Shown: piece by piece, positions 8,480 through 17,581 of the stretch
How positions within the stretch are numbered: the stretch's first letter is position 1
Layout of the letters: each line of letters begins with the position of its first letter
From: Jeotgalibacillus soli
Lineage (GTDB): Bacteria > Bacillota > Bacilli > Bacillales > Jeotgalibacillaceae
Direction of reading: 5' to 3'
Assembly: GCF_000829435.1 (NCBI RefSeq)
Contig: NZ_JXRP01000006.1
Coordinates: 1 to 64,000, forward strand
DNA length: 64,000 bases
Position numbers and translations under genes: made by a program
Notes under the pieces: model-generated
Database searches by the model: none
Told to the model about the DNA's origin: nothing
Seen by the model: the letters and a program-made list of their open reading frames with translations, nothing else

Positions 8480-9829
8480 ATGGGTAAATATTTTGGAACA
8501 GACGGCGTTCGTGGCGTAGCAAATGCTGAACTAACGCCAGAACTGGCATTCAAACTTGGGCGTTTTGGAGGCTATGTGCTGACAAAAGATATGGATCGAC
8601 CAAAAGTGTTAATTGGTCGAGATACACGAATCTCAGGACATATGCTAGAAGGAGCATTGGTAGCGGGCTTGCTATCAATAGGGGCTGAGGTCATGCGTCT
8701 TGGTGTGATTTCCACACCGGGTGTATCCTTTTTAACAAAAGCAATGGGTGCACAAGCAGGTGTTATGATTTCAGCTTCACATAACCCTGTAGCAGACAAC
8801 GGCATTAAGTTTTTTGGTCCTGATGGTTTTAAACTGACGGATGAGCAAGAAAATGAAATAGAAGCATTGCTTGATGCTGAAAAGGATGAGCTTCCTCGTC
8901 CAGTTGGTGGAAACCTTGGTGTTGTGACAGATTACTTTGAAGGCGGACAAAAATACCTTCAATATCTGAAGCAAATTGCGGACGAAGATTTTTCAGGTCT
9001 GCATGTGGCGCTTGACTGTGCACATGGCGCAACGTCAACGCTTGCTACACACCTATTCGCCGACTTAGATGCTGACCTTTCAACTATGGGGGCTTCACCA
9101 AATGGTTTAAATATTAACGAAGGTGTGGGATCTACACATCCTGAAGCACTTGCAGCATTCGTAAAAGAAAAAGGTGCAGACGTTGGCCTTGCGTTCGATG
9201 GTGACGGGGATCGCATTATTGCGGTGGACGAGAACGGTACAATCGTAGATGGCGATCAAATCATGTATATTTGTGCGAAGCATTTGAAGTCAGAAGGACG
9301 CTTAAAGCAAAATACGCTTGTGTCGACCGTGATGAGTAATCTTGGATTCTACAAAGCGCTGGAAAAAGAGGGAATCTTGAGTATCCAAACAGCAGTAGGA
9401 GACCGCTATGTAGTGGAAGCAATGAAAGAGAGCAACTATACATTAGGTGGAGAACAATCCGGACACATTATCTTCCTTGACTACAATACAACAGGTGACG
9501 GTCTGTTAACAGGTCTACAGCTTGTGAATATCATGAAAATAACAGGCAAAAAGTTATCCGAGCTTGCCAGTGAGATGGAAATCTTTCCGCAAAAACTTGT
9601 TAATATTCGTGTAACGGACAAGAACGGCGTCACAGATAATGCACGTGTGAAAGCAGTGATCCAGCAGGTGGAGGAAGAAATGAACGGCAATGGCCGTATT
9701 CTTGTTCGTCCTTCCGGAACTGAACCACTCGTTCGTGTCATGGCAGAAGCACCAACCGCTGAAGTGTGTGAGGCTTATGTTGACCGTATTGCAGAGGTAG
9801 TAAAAGAAGAAATGGGTATAGAGGAATAA
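8480..9829 (+). CDS. glmM: phosphoglucosamine mutase
   Basis: Interconverts glucosamine-6-phosphate and glucosamine-1-phosphate for UDP-GlcNAc and wall synthesis. 449 aa, the normal length. The phosphoserine loop is ISASHNP (Ser100), the metal loop is DGDGDR, and the phosphate-binding loop is [12 protein letters not shown] near the C-terminus. It follows cdaR by 66 bases and is part of the cdaA-cdaR-glmM set; GlmM is known in other firmicutes to bind and inhibit CdaA, which fits the operon. Confidence 0.97.
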   Translation: MGKYFGTDGVRGVANAELTPELAFKLGRFGGYVLTKDMDRPKVLIGRDTRISGHMLEGALVAGLLSIGAEVMRLGVISTPGVSFLTKAMGAQAGVMISASHNPVADNGIKFFGPDGFKLTDEQENEIEALLDAEKDELPRPVGGNLGVVTDYFEGGQKYLQYLKQIADEDFSGLHVALDCAHGATSTLATHLFADLDADLSTMGASPNGLNINEGVGSTHPEALAAFVKEKGADVGLAFDGDGDRIIAVDENGTIVDGDQIMYICAKHLKSEGRLKQNTLVSTVMSNLGFYKALEKEGILSIQTAVGDRYVVEAMKESNYTLGGEQSGHIIFLDYNTTGDGLLTGLQLVNIMKITGKKLSELASEMEIFPQKLVNIRVTDKNGVTDNARVKAVIQQVEEEMNGNGRILVRPSGTEPLVRVMAEAPTAEVCEAYVDRIAEVVKEEMGIEE

Positions 9830-9833
9830 TTGA

Positions 9834-9873
9834 GAAGGTTGGTGCCGTGAAATGGCACCAGCTTTTTTTATTT
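9834..9873 (+). terminator. terminator after glmM
   Basis: GGTTGGTGCC / GGCACCAGCTTT stem followed by a long T-rich run, directly after the glmM stop. Separates the cdaA-glmM transcript from glmS. Confidence 0.85.
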
Positions 9874-9894
9874 TTTCCTCCTTAATAGGTATCT

Positions 9895-9992
9895 ATACCC
9901 AAAATTCATGGGTAAAAGGTGCTGGAAAGCGGATGAAACTCACTTGGCTGAATCTAAATGGACTCACATCTTTTTTCGTGAATTTTGGGTAT
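9895..9992. repeat. 14-bp inverted repeat enclosing 70 bases
   Basis: ATACCCAAAATTCA at 9895-9908 is repeated exactly in inverse at 9979-9992. No gene lies between. It may be a small mobile-element remnant or an RNA hairpin with a large loop. Confidence 0.5.
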
Positions 9993-10204
9993 GCTAGGAG
10001 AATCAAGCGCTTTTACGCACAATAGGACACCTTTTATCGTAGAATATGGTGATGGATAAAATATCAATCCATAAGAGATTCAGCTGTAAAAAATAGATTG
10101 ACGAGTAAAATCGAAATCGTGTATGATGAACTACGTGTTACCTTTATGATAAAAAGGGTATACACGAAGAGGTTGAATTAAAAACAGAAAGGTGGATCGT
10201 AAGG

Positions 10205-10430
10205 TTAAAGCCATATAAAGCGCCAGGACTGCCCGGATCGATTCGGCAGTTGACGAGGAGGAGGAGCATCGAGTTTTCGGCGGATGCCTCCCGACTGATC
10301 GGATGCACAGTCGTAGCCCGTTCTTAAATCATGAAGGTGACTTCGTGGACAAAGGAGCGGGATTGCACCCACACAACCCAATACAAATGAGAGATAAAGG
10401 GGGCCAAGTCGTCCCCTGACGACCTATGGA
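10205..10430 (+). ncRNA. glmS ribozyme riboswitch
   Basis: Self-cleaving RNA in the glmS leader that uses glucosamine-6-phosphate as cofactor and leads to mRNA decay when the sugar is plentiful. The conserved core is visible: GCGCCAGGACTGCC at the cleavage site (predicted between 10219 and 10220), GACGAGG, then ATCGAG and TTCGGCGGATGCCTCCCG. The P3/P4 region follows to about 10430. Outer limits are approximate. It sits 33-240 bases before glmS, as expected. Confidence 0.92.
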
Positions 10431-10453
10431 CCTCCTTTATCCAAATTAGGAGG
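10431..10453 (+). promoter_or_regulatory. hairpin covering the glmS ribosome binding site
   Basis: CCTCCT at 10431-10436 is exactly complementary to the glmS Shine-Dalgarno AGGAGG at 10448-10453, with an 11-base loop. In the folded state the site would be hidden. This is seen directly; a regulatory role is inference. Confidence 0.5.
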
Positions 10454-10462
10454 ACAAAAAAC

Positions 10463-12265
10463 ATGTGTGGAATTGTAGGATATATTGGATTAAATGACTC
10501 GAAAGAAGTATTGCTTAAAGGTCTGGAAAAGCTTGAATACCGCGGTTATGATTCTGCCGGAATCGCTGTGAAGAACGAAAATGGTGTTTCGGTATTTAAA
10601 GAAAAAGGCCGTATTGCAGACCTTCGCGCAATCGTCGATGACAGTGTGACAGGATCAATCGGAATTGGTCACACTCGCTGGGCAACTCACGGAGCACCTA
10701 GCAAAATTAACGCTCACCCGCACCAAAGCTCAACTGGACGTTTCACCCTAGTGCACAATGGAGTAATCGAAAACTACTCCCAGCTAAAGCGTGAACACCT
10801 GTCAAACGTTGAACTAGCGAGCGAAACCGACACAGAGGTCATTGTTCAACTAATTGAAGGCTTTGTACAACAAGGACTTTCAACAGAAGAAGCATTCCAA
10901 CAAACACTAAAAGAGCTTAAAGGCTCTTATGCTCTTGCATTGCTTGATAATGAAGTGGCAGATACGATCTTTGTTGCAAAAAACAAAAGCCCATTGCTAA
11001 TCGGACTTGGCGAAGACTTCAACGTAATTGCATCTGATGCAATGGCAATGCTGCAAGTAACCAACCAATATGTTGAGCTTATGGACAAAGAAATCGTAAT
11101 CTTAACAAAGGATGCAGCGGTGATTAAAAATCTTTCTGGTGAAACAATGACTCGCGCGCCTTACACGGCAGAGCTTGATGCAAGTGATATTGAAAAAGGA
11201 ACATATCCTCACTACATGCTAAAAGAAATCGACGAGCAGCCTCTTGTGATGCGTAAAATCATCCAAGCGTACCAAAACGAAACAGGCGAGCTTGCAATCG
11301 AAGACAGCATCCTGGAAGCCGTTAACGCTGCAGACCGTATCTATATTGTTGCTTGCGGCACGAGCTACCATGCGGGTCTTGTAGGAAAGGAATTCCTTGA
11401 AAAAACAGCTAAAATCCCAACAGAAGTACATGTAGCGAGTGAATTCGTCTACAACATGCCGCTTCTTTCTGAAAAGCCATTATTTATCTTTATCTCTCAA
11501 AGCGGTGAAACGGCGGACAGCCGTGCAGTACTCGTACACATTAAAGGGCTTGGACACCCGGCTCTAACTCTTACAAACGTTGCTGGTTCTACACTTTCTC
11601 GTGAAGCAAACCACACGCTGCTGCTCCATGCAGGACCTGAAATCGCAGTAGCTTCTACTAAAGCATATACAGCGCAAATCGCTGTGCTTGCAATCCTTGC
11701 TGCTGTAGCTGGAAAAGCAAAAGGTTTGGAAATGTCCTTTGACCTTATTCAAGAGCTTGGAATCGCTGCGAATGCAATGGAAGCAATGACTGACGACAAA
11801 GAAGCATTCGAACAAATTGCGCGTGAATACCTAAGCGTAACGCGCAACGCATTCTTTATCGGACGCTCTATGGATTACCATGTCGTTCAAGAAGCCGCTT
11901 TAAAGCTTAAAGAAATCTCTTACATCCAAGCAGAAGGCTTCGCTGGAGGAGAGCTCAAACACGGAACCATCGCGCTAATTGAAGACGGCACACCAGTTGT
12001 CGCAATCAGCACGCAGGAAAACGTCAACTTGAGCATCCGCGGAAACGTAAAAGAAGTAGCTGCACGCGGTGCCTACACTTGCATCATCTCAATGAAAGGA
12101 CTCGAAGAAGAAGGCGACAGCTACGTGATCCCTCACGTTAACGAACTGCTAAGCCCGCTTGTTTCTGTAGTCCCAACACAACTAATCGCCTACTACGCTG
12201 CCCTGCACCGCGACTGCGATGTAGATAAGCCACGTAACTTGGCGAAGAGTGTGACGGTAGAGTAA
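10463..12265 (+). CDS. glmS: glutamine-fructose-6-phosphate aminotransferase
   Basis: Makes glucosamine-6-phosphate from fructose-6-phosphate and glutamine, the entry step of cell-wall amino sugars. 600 aa. The N-terminal class II glutaminase starts with the nucleophile Cys2 (MCGIVGYIG) and contains GHTRWATHG; two SIS sugar-isomerase domains follow (ACGTSYHAG and SQSGETADS). The C-terminus ends in [13 protein letters not shown], the family end. Regulated by the ribozyme in its leader. Confidence 0.98.
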   Translation: MCGIVGYIGLNDSKEVLLKGLEKLEYRGYDSAGIAVKNENGVSVFKEKGRIADLRAIVDDSVTGSIGIGHTRWATHGAPSKINAHPHQSSTGRFTLVHNGVIENYSQLKREHLSNVELASETDTEVIVQLIEGFVQQGLSTEEAFQQTLKELKGSYALALLDNEVADTIFVAKNKSPLLIGLGEDFNVIASDAMAMLQVTNQYVELMDKEIVILTKDAAVIKNLSGETMTRAPYTAELDASDIEKGTYPHYMLKEIDEQPLVMRKIIQAYQNETGELAIEDSILEAVNAADRIYIVACGTSYHAGLVGKEFLEKTAKIPTEVHVASEFVYNMPLLSEKPLFIFISQSGETADSRAVLVHIKGLGHPALTLTNVAGSTLSREANHTLLLHAGPEIAVASTKAYTAQIAVLAILAAVAGKAKGLEMSFDLIQELGIAANAMEAMTDDKEAFEQIAREYLSVTRNAFFIGRSMDYHVVQEAALKLKEISYIQAEGFAGGELKHGTIALIEDGTPVVAISTQENVNLSIRGNVKEVAARGAYTCIISMKGLEEEGDSYVIPHVNELLSPLVSVVPTQLIAYYAALHRDCDVDKPRNLAKSVTVE

Positions 12266-12356
12266 TATTTGAGTGGTTTGTACACTAATGTACTCGTCAA
12301 ATTAAGTTCTTCCGTAGCAAAACAAACTGTATTCTTGGCTAAATAAAACGTTCCCT

Positions 12357-12405
12357 AACACGAGCGAAAATCGGAATCACCATCCGATTTTCCTCGTGTT
12401 TTTTG
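12357..12405 (+). terminator. terminator after glmS
   Basis: ACACGAGCGAAAATCGGA / TCCGATTTTCCTCGTGT long stem followed by six T residues. Confidence 0.9.
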
Positions 12406-12600
12406 TTGGATGAAAAGAGCGAGGAAAAAGATTGGCGAAAAAGAACTGGGGAGAAAAAGCGAGAAGAAAAGCGGGAGAGAAAGACCGTTAAACCTTGGGT
12501 TTGAAAGAAGAGGGGAAGAAAAAAGAGGGGAAAAGAGCGAGAAAAAGCATGAGAAAATGCGCGGGGAAATCCTGGGTTTCAGGGAACAACTTATTTACCT
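12405..12600 (+). other. polypurine tract, no credible gene
   Basis: Nearly 200 bases in which the plus strand is overwhelmingly A and G, built from variants of GAGCGAGAAAA, GGGGAAGAAA and two copies of a CCTTGGGTTT / CCTGGGTTT element. A 72-aa frame crosses it (12410-12628) but is a Lys/Glu/Arg run with no ribosome binding site, so I do not call a gene. Confidence 0.6.
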
Positions 12601-12640
12601 GAAAAAACTGGATTCTGACAAAAAATAGGACAAAAAAAGA

Positions 12641-12665
12641 GCGAATTAGTGTACAACTAATTCGC
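12641..12665 (-). terminator. orphan minus-strand terminator-like hairpin
   Basis: GCGAATTAGT, 5-base loop, ACTAATTCGC, with a T run on the minus-strand side (AAAAAAA at 12632-12638 on plus). No minus-strand gene lies just upstream of it, so it may be left over from a lost gene. Confidence 0.45.
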
Positions 12666-12674
12666 CTACAAAAT

Positions 12675-12956
12675 ATGGAAAGTCAGTCGTACCAAGGGTT
12701 AAAAAGAGGCGGGAGTGAACTACTTAATTTGATGGGTACAGAAAGAGCAATGATTGCCAAGACAGGGCAAGGAACAAGAAAATGGAGTGGTAAAAGAAGA
12801 GAGGAAATTTTAAAACATGGTAAAACAAAAGGAATAGTTGGGCACCATGTCAACAATGTAAAACACCATCATCAATGGGCTGGGCTTGCACGAAATGTTA
12901 GGTTTGAAACACCTAAACAACATTATAGATCACATGGTGTAAATTGGAAAAAATAA
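12675..12956 (+). pseudogene. orphan C-terminal toxin domain (HNH/EndoVII-type nuclease)
   Basis: A 93-aa frame that resembles only the tip of a polymorphic toxin: KWSGKRREEILKHGKTKG followed by a His-rich nuclease signature, GHHVNNVKHHHQWAGLARN, and a NHYRSHG-like end. This pattern matches the GHH/HNH-EndoVII class of toxin C-termini often fused to LXG or other delivery domains. No N-terminal delivery domain is present and no clear ribosome binding site, so it is a displaced or truncated module. An SMI1/KNR4 immunity-type gene follows 38 bases later, the classic toxin-immunity order. Exact nuclease family is a judgement by eye. Confidence 0.6.
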
Positions 12957-12994
12957 AACCGCTGGAAAATTTATAAAGAGAAAGTAGTGATAAT

Positions 12995-13531
12995 ATGAAT
13001 TATAGAGAAGAAATATTAAAATTCATGGATGAAGATATAAAACAGGGGTTTAAAACGTTAAAAAATAAAACGATCTTAATTAACAGACATTCTGAAAACG
13101 GGGTTGAAAATTGGAAGCATATTATTTATCATCGGATGGAAAAGAAAGAGATTGATTTACTAGAAAAGCAAGTTAATAAACCTTTTTCGAAGGAATATAA
13201 AGAATTCCTATCCCACTGCAATGGTTGTTTTCTGTTTAACGGGAATTTCTACATTTATGGGAAGGCATTTTTGGAAAAAGGGATGTCACGGGAGGAAATG
13301 CTATACCAACCATACGATCTGGTTGAAGAAAGGGAAGATCCTCCATGTAAAGTATCAGATGAATTATTTTACTTTGGAGGTACACCGGAAAGCATCTTTG
13401 CATACACAAATAATGCAAGCATTGTGGAATTAAAGAGGCGTTCCGGAAAACTTATTTCCACTTATGATAGCTTTGATGACTGGTTAATTAATAAACTGCA
13501 TTCAACTGAAATGTTTTCTTATCTTGATTAA
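12995..13531 (+). CDS. SMI1/KNR4 (SUKH) family immunity protein
   Basis: 178 aa. SUKH-fold features are visible: IDLLEKQVNKPFSKEYKEFLSHCNG (the usual I..lE..l...LP..y..fl...NG pattern), a middle strand region and a C-terminal SFDDWLINKL helix. Such proteins neutralise the nuclease toxin encoded just upstream. The ribosome binding site (AAAGAGAAAG) is only moderate. Likely acquired with the toxin module. Confidence 0.75.
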   Translation: MNYREEILKFMDEDIKQGFKTLKNKTILINRHSENGVENWKHIIYHRMEKKEIDLLEKQVNKPFSKEYKEFLSHCNGCFLFNGNFYIYGKAFLEKGMSREEMLYQPYDLVEEREDPPCKVSDELFYFGGTPESIFAYTNNASIVELKRRSGKLISTYDSFDDWLINKLHSTEMFSYLD

Positions 13532-13540
13532 ATTAAAAAA

Positions 13541-13570
13541 ACGAATCGATCTATTTCAGACCGATTCGTT
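13541..13570. terminator. bidirectional terminator between converging immunity genes
   Basis: CGAATCGATC / GACCGATTCG stem with A-rich and T-rich flanks, overlapping the last codons of the minus-strand gene. Confidence 0.75.
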
Positions 13571-13928
13571 CTTTTATATTCTGCAGTGAATCAAAAAGGA
13601 GAATAGGCTCCCAATCGCCAGCACCATGTTCGGCAGTAAAAACCGGCATGGCTTCCTGAGAAGTGTCAACAATTAAAGGGTCTCCAAGATCTTCTTCATA
13701 CCCAATAACGATCCATCCCTCCCGCCAATCTCCTTCACCACTTCCAATTAAAGATTCTCCTTCGTCATTAACACTGTAACCTAGTTGCTGATCTTCAATT
13801 TCCTCTTCTCTAAAGAGGATAAAATGTAGATAATCTTCCTCTTCTAAACCTTTAGAGATCACTTGAAATTCAGCTCCGTCTAATTCTAATAAGAATGGTT
13901 TTAACATATTTATTTTCTCACTATCCAA
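13551..13928 (-). CDS. SUKH-like (SMI1/KNR4) protein
   Basis: 125-aa acidic protein. The segment GYEEDLGDPLIVDTSQEAMPVFTAEHGAGDWEP matches, by eye, the GDP.. DT....PVY.A.HG.G.W.P pattern common in bacterial SMI1/KNR4 proteins. I infer a second immunity-type gene, convergent with the one to its left. No cognate toxin is visible; orphan immunity genes are common in such loci. A weak upstream site precedes the ATG. Confidence 0.6.
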   Translation of the reverse strand: MDSEKINMLKPFLLELDGAEFQVISKGLEEEDYLHFILFREEEIEDQQLGYSVNDEGESLIGSGEGDWREGWIVIGYEEDLGDPLIVDTSQEAMPVFTAEHGAGDWEPILLFDSLQNIKERIGLK

Positions 13929-14006
13929 ACAAATCTCATCTCATTAATTTTTTGATGAATCCATCCTGTGAATAAATATTTTAAATCTTTCATTATATTT
14001 TAACAT

Positions 14007-14589
14007 GTCTGTTGATTAGCTAATTATTACCATAAAAAGATAGAAAAAAGGCACCAAAACTGGTACGAAGTTAAGCGACAAAACCAACATCAAATCCAGC
14101 GAGGTACCTTCCATGAACCGGTTTAGCACAGTTTCGACCTTTTTTAACCAGTTAATTTCTGAAAATGAACGTTTTTTGATCGCAGACAAACATAATTATG
14201 GAGAAGAAGGCCGTAAATTCGGCGTTCGTAATCTGGATCAACGATTGTTGGAGATATTACGTGTCAGCTAGGTATGGAGCAAGCGCGAACAAAAACAATC
14301 GTTTTTCCAATGGATCAAAGGGCAATTAAATGGAAAGAAATTGTTCGGCAAAACGAAAAACGCTGTCTTTTCACAACTTTTCGTTGCGTTAATTGCCTAT
14401 ATTTTGATCAGGTGGATGCATGAACAAATGAGGAAAAACATCAGAGAATCCAAATCCCTCAAGTCATTCTATCGTTGTTTGCTTAATGATACGTTGTCGA
14501 TGGAATGGAAGAATGCCAAAGCCGAATTCTTTTATCAATTAAGAGAAAGGGCTTCTTTTAATCTACCTATTTTTGGATAATCAACAGAC
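14007..14589 (+). mobile_element. internally deleted IS4-family element with intact terminal repeats
   Basis: Perfect 12-bp inverted terminal repeats GTCTGTTGATTA (14007-14018) and TAATCAACAGAC (14578-14589) enclose 583 bases. Inside are the start (MNRFSTVSTFFNQLI at 14114) and the end of an IS4-type transposase; the C-terminal part (KQSFFQWIKGQLNGKKLFG, then AVFSQLFVALIAYILIRW) is typical. The middle, including most of the catalytic core, is gone, and the two halves are joined near 14272 with a stop. The transposase stop lies within the right repeat. No target duplication is visible. Confidence 0.75.
14114..14580 (+). pseudogene. IS4-family transposase remnant
   Basis: The N-terminal frame (MNRFSTVSTFFNQLISENER) runs to a TAG near 14272; the C-terminal frame from about 14275 to 14580 encodes WSKREQKQSFFQWIKG, the Y-(2)-R-(3)-E-(6)-K-like end region, and an ALIAYILI helix. 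Around two thirds of a normal ~400-aa transposase is missing. It is not functional, but the element could in principle be moved by a full copy elsewhere. Confidence 0.75.
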
Positions 14590-15017
14590 GTGATAAAATC
14601 CTTTTGTTTTTTTCAAATATTTTTAAAAAAGGGATATAATATACGACATATCTGTAAGCGCTGTGTTTTTGGTCAGTAAGTGGGATGCAAAATGTTGCTT
14701 TAAAACACTTTTTTTAAACTGTTTTATCTTATTAAAAAATCGAATTATATGATTAAGAAGCGTTTTTTCCTCTTGGTAAAGAATTCACTTTAGGTTTTTT
14801 GTATATATTTTATCACTAGTGCAGTTATTCATATAAAAGTATTTAAGTTTCCTTTAACCCACACCGACTTTCGTGTAAAATTTCTATGGAAGATACTTTC
14901 TTTTTGGACATAATGACAAAGCATGAACTTGTGATAGTAAAATGAGTTGAAGCTGTCTTCCGATCAACTATTTTCAACTGCACAAGTTCTATGACACAGG
15001 AAAGTCGGGGGTTCAAT
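14590..15017. promoter_or_regulatory. AT-rich leader of the lacI-type gene
   Basis: About 430 bases without a gene. It holds a TATAAT (around 14635), a cre/LacI-like half-conserved site TGTAAGCGCTGTGT at 14653-14666, and nested inverted repeats: GAACTTGTG 14925-14933 with CACAAGTTC 14981-14989, and inside it AGTTGA 14945-14950 with TCAACT 14964-14969. These are candidates for autoregulation of the LacI-type gene. Confidence 0.4.
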
Positions 15018-16010
15018 ATGGTTTCATCAAAAGATGTTGCAAAATACGCAGGTGTTTCACAAACTACAGTTTCCCGTGTGCTGAATACTCCTCATTTAGT
15101 AAAAGGGCCCACATATAAAAAAGTAATGGCCGCAATCGATGACCTGAATTATATTCCAGATGGCAACGCTAGGTCGCTCGTTCAAAAGAAAACCGATACG
15201 ATTGCCCTCGTTTCAGGCCCACTTTACAATCCGTTTTTTGTTGATACGACGACTTCAATCGTTAATTATGCAAACAAAAACGGATTTAAAATCAATGTCC
15301 ATTTTTCGAATGATGAAAACCTGTCGGAAACTTATAACTCCATTTTTGAAAACAAAGTGGATGGCATTATATTGTCCTCAATTTTATTGGAGGATCCTAT
15401 TTTTGATAAGCTGGAGAAATCGGGAATTCCGTTCATTACATATAACAGAAAGCATAAAAGCAATAAGAATTTTGTGGAGATGGATAACGAACAGGCTGGG
15501 TTTTTAGCTGCTGATTATTTACTATCACTGAAACACGAGACTATTTGCTGGGTAGGCGGGCCTCTGGAAATCAGTACGTTCAAAGGGCGCTATAATGGAT
15601 TTTTAAAAGCATTCCAGAAAAAAGCAGTAGCGGTGAAACAAGAGCAGGTTTTCATTACAGATACCAGCAAAGATGAGCTGTATCAAGCTTTTTTGAAGAT
15701 GGAAAAGCTTCCGGAAAAGCCGACAGCGATTCACGCGGCGACTGATGCCATTGCTATACAGATGATGGATTTTTATATTTCAGCAGGTTATCGGGTACCT
15801 GAAGATATTAGCATCATAGGAATTGATAACGTCGAAATGAGCCAACACGCGTCTATCAGCCTTACAACTGTCGGCATTTCTTCTCCAATCGGGCTAGGGC
15901 AATTGGCCATTGAAAACCTGATCAAGATGATTCAGGAAAAAAATAAAGCTTGTATTCAAATTACTGAATCTGTTAGAATATTCGAAAGAAAGACATCAGT
16001 CGAAAAATAG
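15018..16010 (+). CDS. LacI/GalR family transcriptional regulator
   Basis: 330 aa from ATG 15018, chosen because GGGGG lies just upstream and the DNA-binding domain begins at once (KDVAKYAGVSQTTVSRVLN, then the hinge helix NARSLVQKKT). A periplasmic-binding-protein-like sensor domain follows (TIALVSGPLYNPFF, GIDNVEMSQHASISLTTV). It lies upstream of, and codirectional with, a permease and two dehydrogenases, which it probably controls. The inducer is not evident; these domains bind sugars or related small molecules. Confidence 0.9.
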   Translation: MVSSKDVAKYAGVSQTTVSRVLNTPHLVKGPTYKKVMAAIDDLNYIPDGNARSLVQKKTDTIALVSGPLYNPFFVDTTTSIVNYANKNGFKINVHFSNDENLSETYNSIFENKVDGIILSSILLEDPIFDKLEKSGIPFITYNRKHKSNKNFVEMDNEQAGFLAADYLLSLKHETICWVGGPLEISTFKGRYNGFLKAFQKKAVAVKQEQVFITDTSKDELYQAFLKMEKLPEKPTAIHAATDAIAIQMMDFYISAGYRVPEDISIIGIDNVEMSQHASISLTTVGISSPIGLGQLAIENLIKMIQEKNKACIQITESVRIFERKTSVEK

Positions 16011-16074
16011 GGGTGAGAGTGAGTTTTATTTTTTAACCTAAAATGGTTACGTAGTCATTTTGTTCATTTTAAAA

Positions 16075-16088
16075 TGATGGCGCTTTCA
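16075..16088. promoter_or_regulatory. cre-like / LacI-type operator
   Basis: TGATGGCGCTTTCA matches 12 of 14 positions of the cre consensus TGWAANCGNTNWCA and lies between the LacI gene and the permease. It could bind CcpA or the local LacI-type protein. Confidence 0.5.
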
Positions 16089-16162
16089 TAAAAGTGGGTT
16101 GGTTGAAGTGAAATCCAGCAACCAGTTCAACTGGCAATACCAACTCTATGTAGAACCGAGGG

Positions 16163-17557
16163 ATGTATATGAAGTGGAAAGATCGCAAGTTTGGGGAAGA
16201 ATCACCATTTATTCCAGCTGGACCATTTAAAATTCGTTTACCTTTTATTCATTATCGTTTTGAATGGCCCGATTATGTGCAAGGGCTATTAATGTGCGCT
16301 GTTGATTTGGCGGCTATTCCATTGTTAATCGAATTGCTTGGAATGCCTTTTGAAGTAGCGTTAGCTATTGTATTGTTGAACGGAATTTTTTATCTATTGC
16401 ACCACTTGCTTGGAGATCCTACAATTCCAGGATGGATTACGCCTGCCATTCCTTTGATTATGCTATATTGCACGCAATTTCCGGAAGGGCCGGAGAGGGT
16501 ACATGCGTTGATCGCTTTTCAGATGACCTTGGGGATATTTTCTATTCTTCTCGGATCGACTGGTTTGGCAGCTAAGGTTGTATCAAGTATTCCTTCTGCA
16601 ATTAGATCCGGGATTATTCTCGGTGCTGGATTTGCCGCAGTTGTCTCTATTTTCGAAGTGGGCGGACGTTTCGAGACCTTCCCGTGGACCATTTCAATTG
16701 CTGTCGGAATCGGTTTCTATTTACTGTTTTCAAAGCATTTCAGTAAACTGAAAACCAAAAATCCTGTCTGGGGCGTGGTCGGGAAGCTAGGAATTTTCCC
16801 GATCATCATTATTGCAATTATCATTGCACCATTGTTCGGTGAAGCACCGTGGCCGACAATTGAGTGGGGACTCATCTCGCCTGACTTTATGGGCTTATGG
16901 ACGAACTACACGTTGTTCGGTTTAGGCTTTCCTCCTTTAATGCTGTTTGTAACGGGGATTCCGACCGTTCTTGCAGCCTACATCGTCCTGTTTGGCGACG
17001 TATTGCAGACGAAAGCGTTAGTGAAAGAAGCAGATTTATCGCGTCCGGATGAAAAGCTCGACTTCAACCCGAACCGTGCACACTTAATTTTCGGGGCAAG
17101 AAATTCGGCTATGAGTGTTATCGGTCCGGATGTTACGATGGCTGGGCCTTTATGGGCGGCAATGCAGGTAGTGGTTGTTCAGCGTTATAAAGATGGCAGA
17201 AAAGCGATGGACTCCTTTATTGGAGGCGCTGGCTCTTTCCGTTGGGGAACCAATACCGGTTTATTGGTATTGCCGATTGTCAGTTTGTTGGAACCTATCC
17301 TAGGAATCGCTCTCGCCTTGACACTTCTGATTCAAGGGTATGTCAGTGTGAAAGTCGGTATTTTAGAAGCAAGAAGCCAAAGTGATTTGGGGATTGCAGG
17401 TATCATTGGAGCAGTTTTAGTTATTAAAGGAGCTGCGTGGGCATTTCCAGTCGGAATCGCCTTGTGCCTGCTAATATATGGCAAGGACTTCTTCAAGAAT
17501 GAATCGGATGAGACATTCACGAAAGACCTTCCTCTGGAAACGAAAGAAAATGTTTAA
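16163..17557 (+). CDS. multi-spanning permease, NCS2/SulP-like, substrate unknown
   Basis: 464 aa, about 12 membrane segments. Features such as GDPTIPGWITPAIPLIM near residue 90, SSIPSAIRSGIILGAGFAA near 150 and long hydrophobic helices recall the nucleobase-cation-symporter-2 / SulP fold, but I do not recognise a substrate signature. Start may be ATG 16163 or 16169; GAGGG lies just upstream. It is followed after 24 bases by an aldehyde dehydrogenase and then an iron alcohol dehydrogenase, so it likely imports the compound those enzymes oxidise. Family assignment is tentative. Confidence 0.6.
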   Translation: MYMKWKDRKFGEESPFIPAGPFKIRLPFIHYRFEWPDYVQGLLMCAVDLAAIPLLIELLGMPFEVALAIVLLNGIFYLLHHLLGDPTIPGWITPAIPLIMLYCTQFPEGPERVHALIAFQMTLGIFSILLGSTGLAAKVVSSIPSAIRSGIILGAGFAAVVSIFEVGGRFETFPWTISIAVGIGFYLLFSKHFSKLKTKNPVWGVVGKLGIFPIIIIAIIIAPLFGEAPWPTIEWGLISPDFMGLWTNYTLFGLGFPPLMLFVTGIPTVLAAYIVLFGDVLQTKALVKEADLSRPDEKLDFNPNRAHLIFGARNSAMSVIGPDVTMAGPLWAAMQVVVVQRYKDGRKAMDSFIGGAGSFRWGTNTGLLVLPIVSLLEPILGIALALTLLIQGYVSVKVGILEARSQSDLGIAGIIGAVLVIKGAAWAFPVGIALCLLIYGKDFFKNESDETFTKDLPLETKENV

Positions 17558-17581
17558 TGGATAATCGAGAGGGTGTAATGT

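Noticed and set aside
12410..12628. 72-aa Lys/Glu/Arg-rich frame
   Set aside because: Low-complexity translation of a polypurine tract, no ribosome binding site.
14001..14600. Target-site duplication around the IS4 derivative
   Set aside because: Flanking bases outside the 12-bp ends do not match over 8-12 positions.
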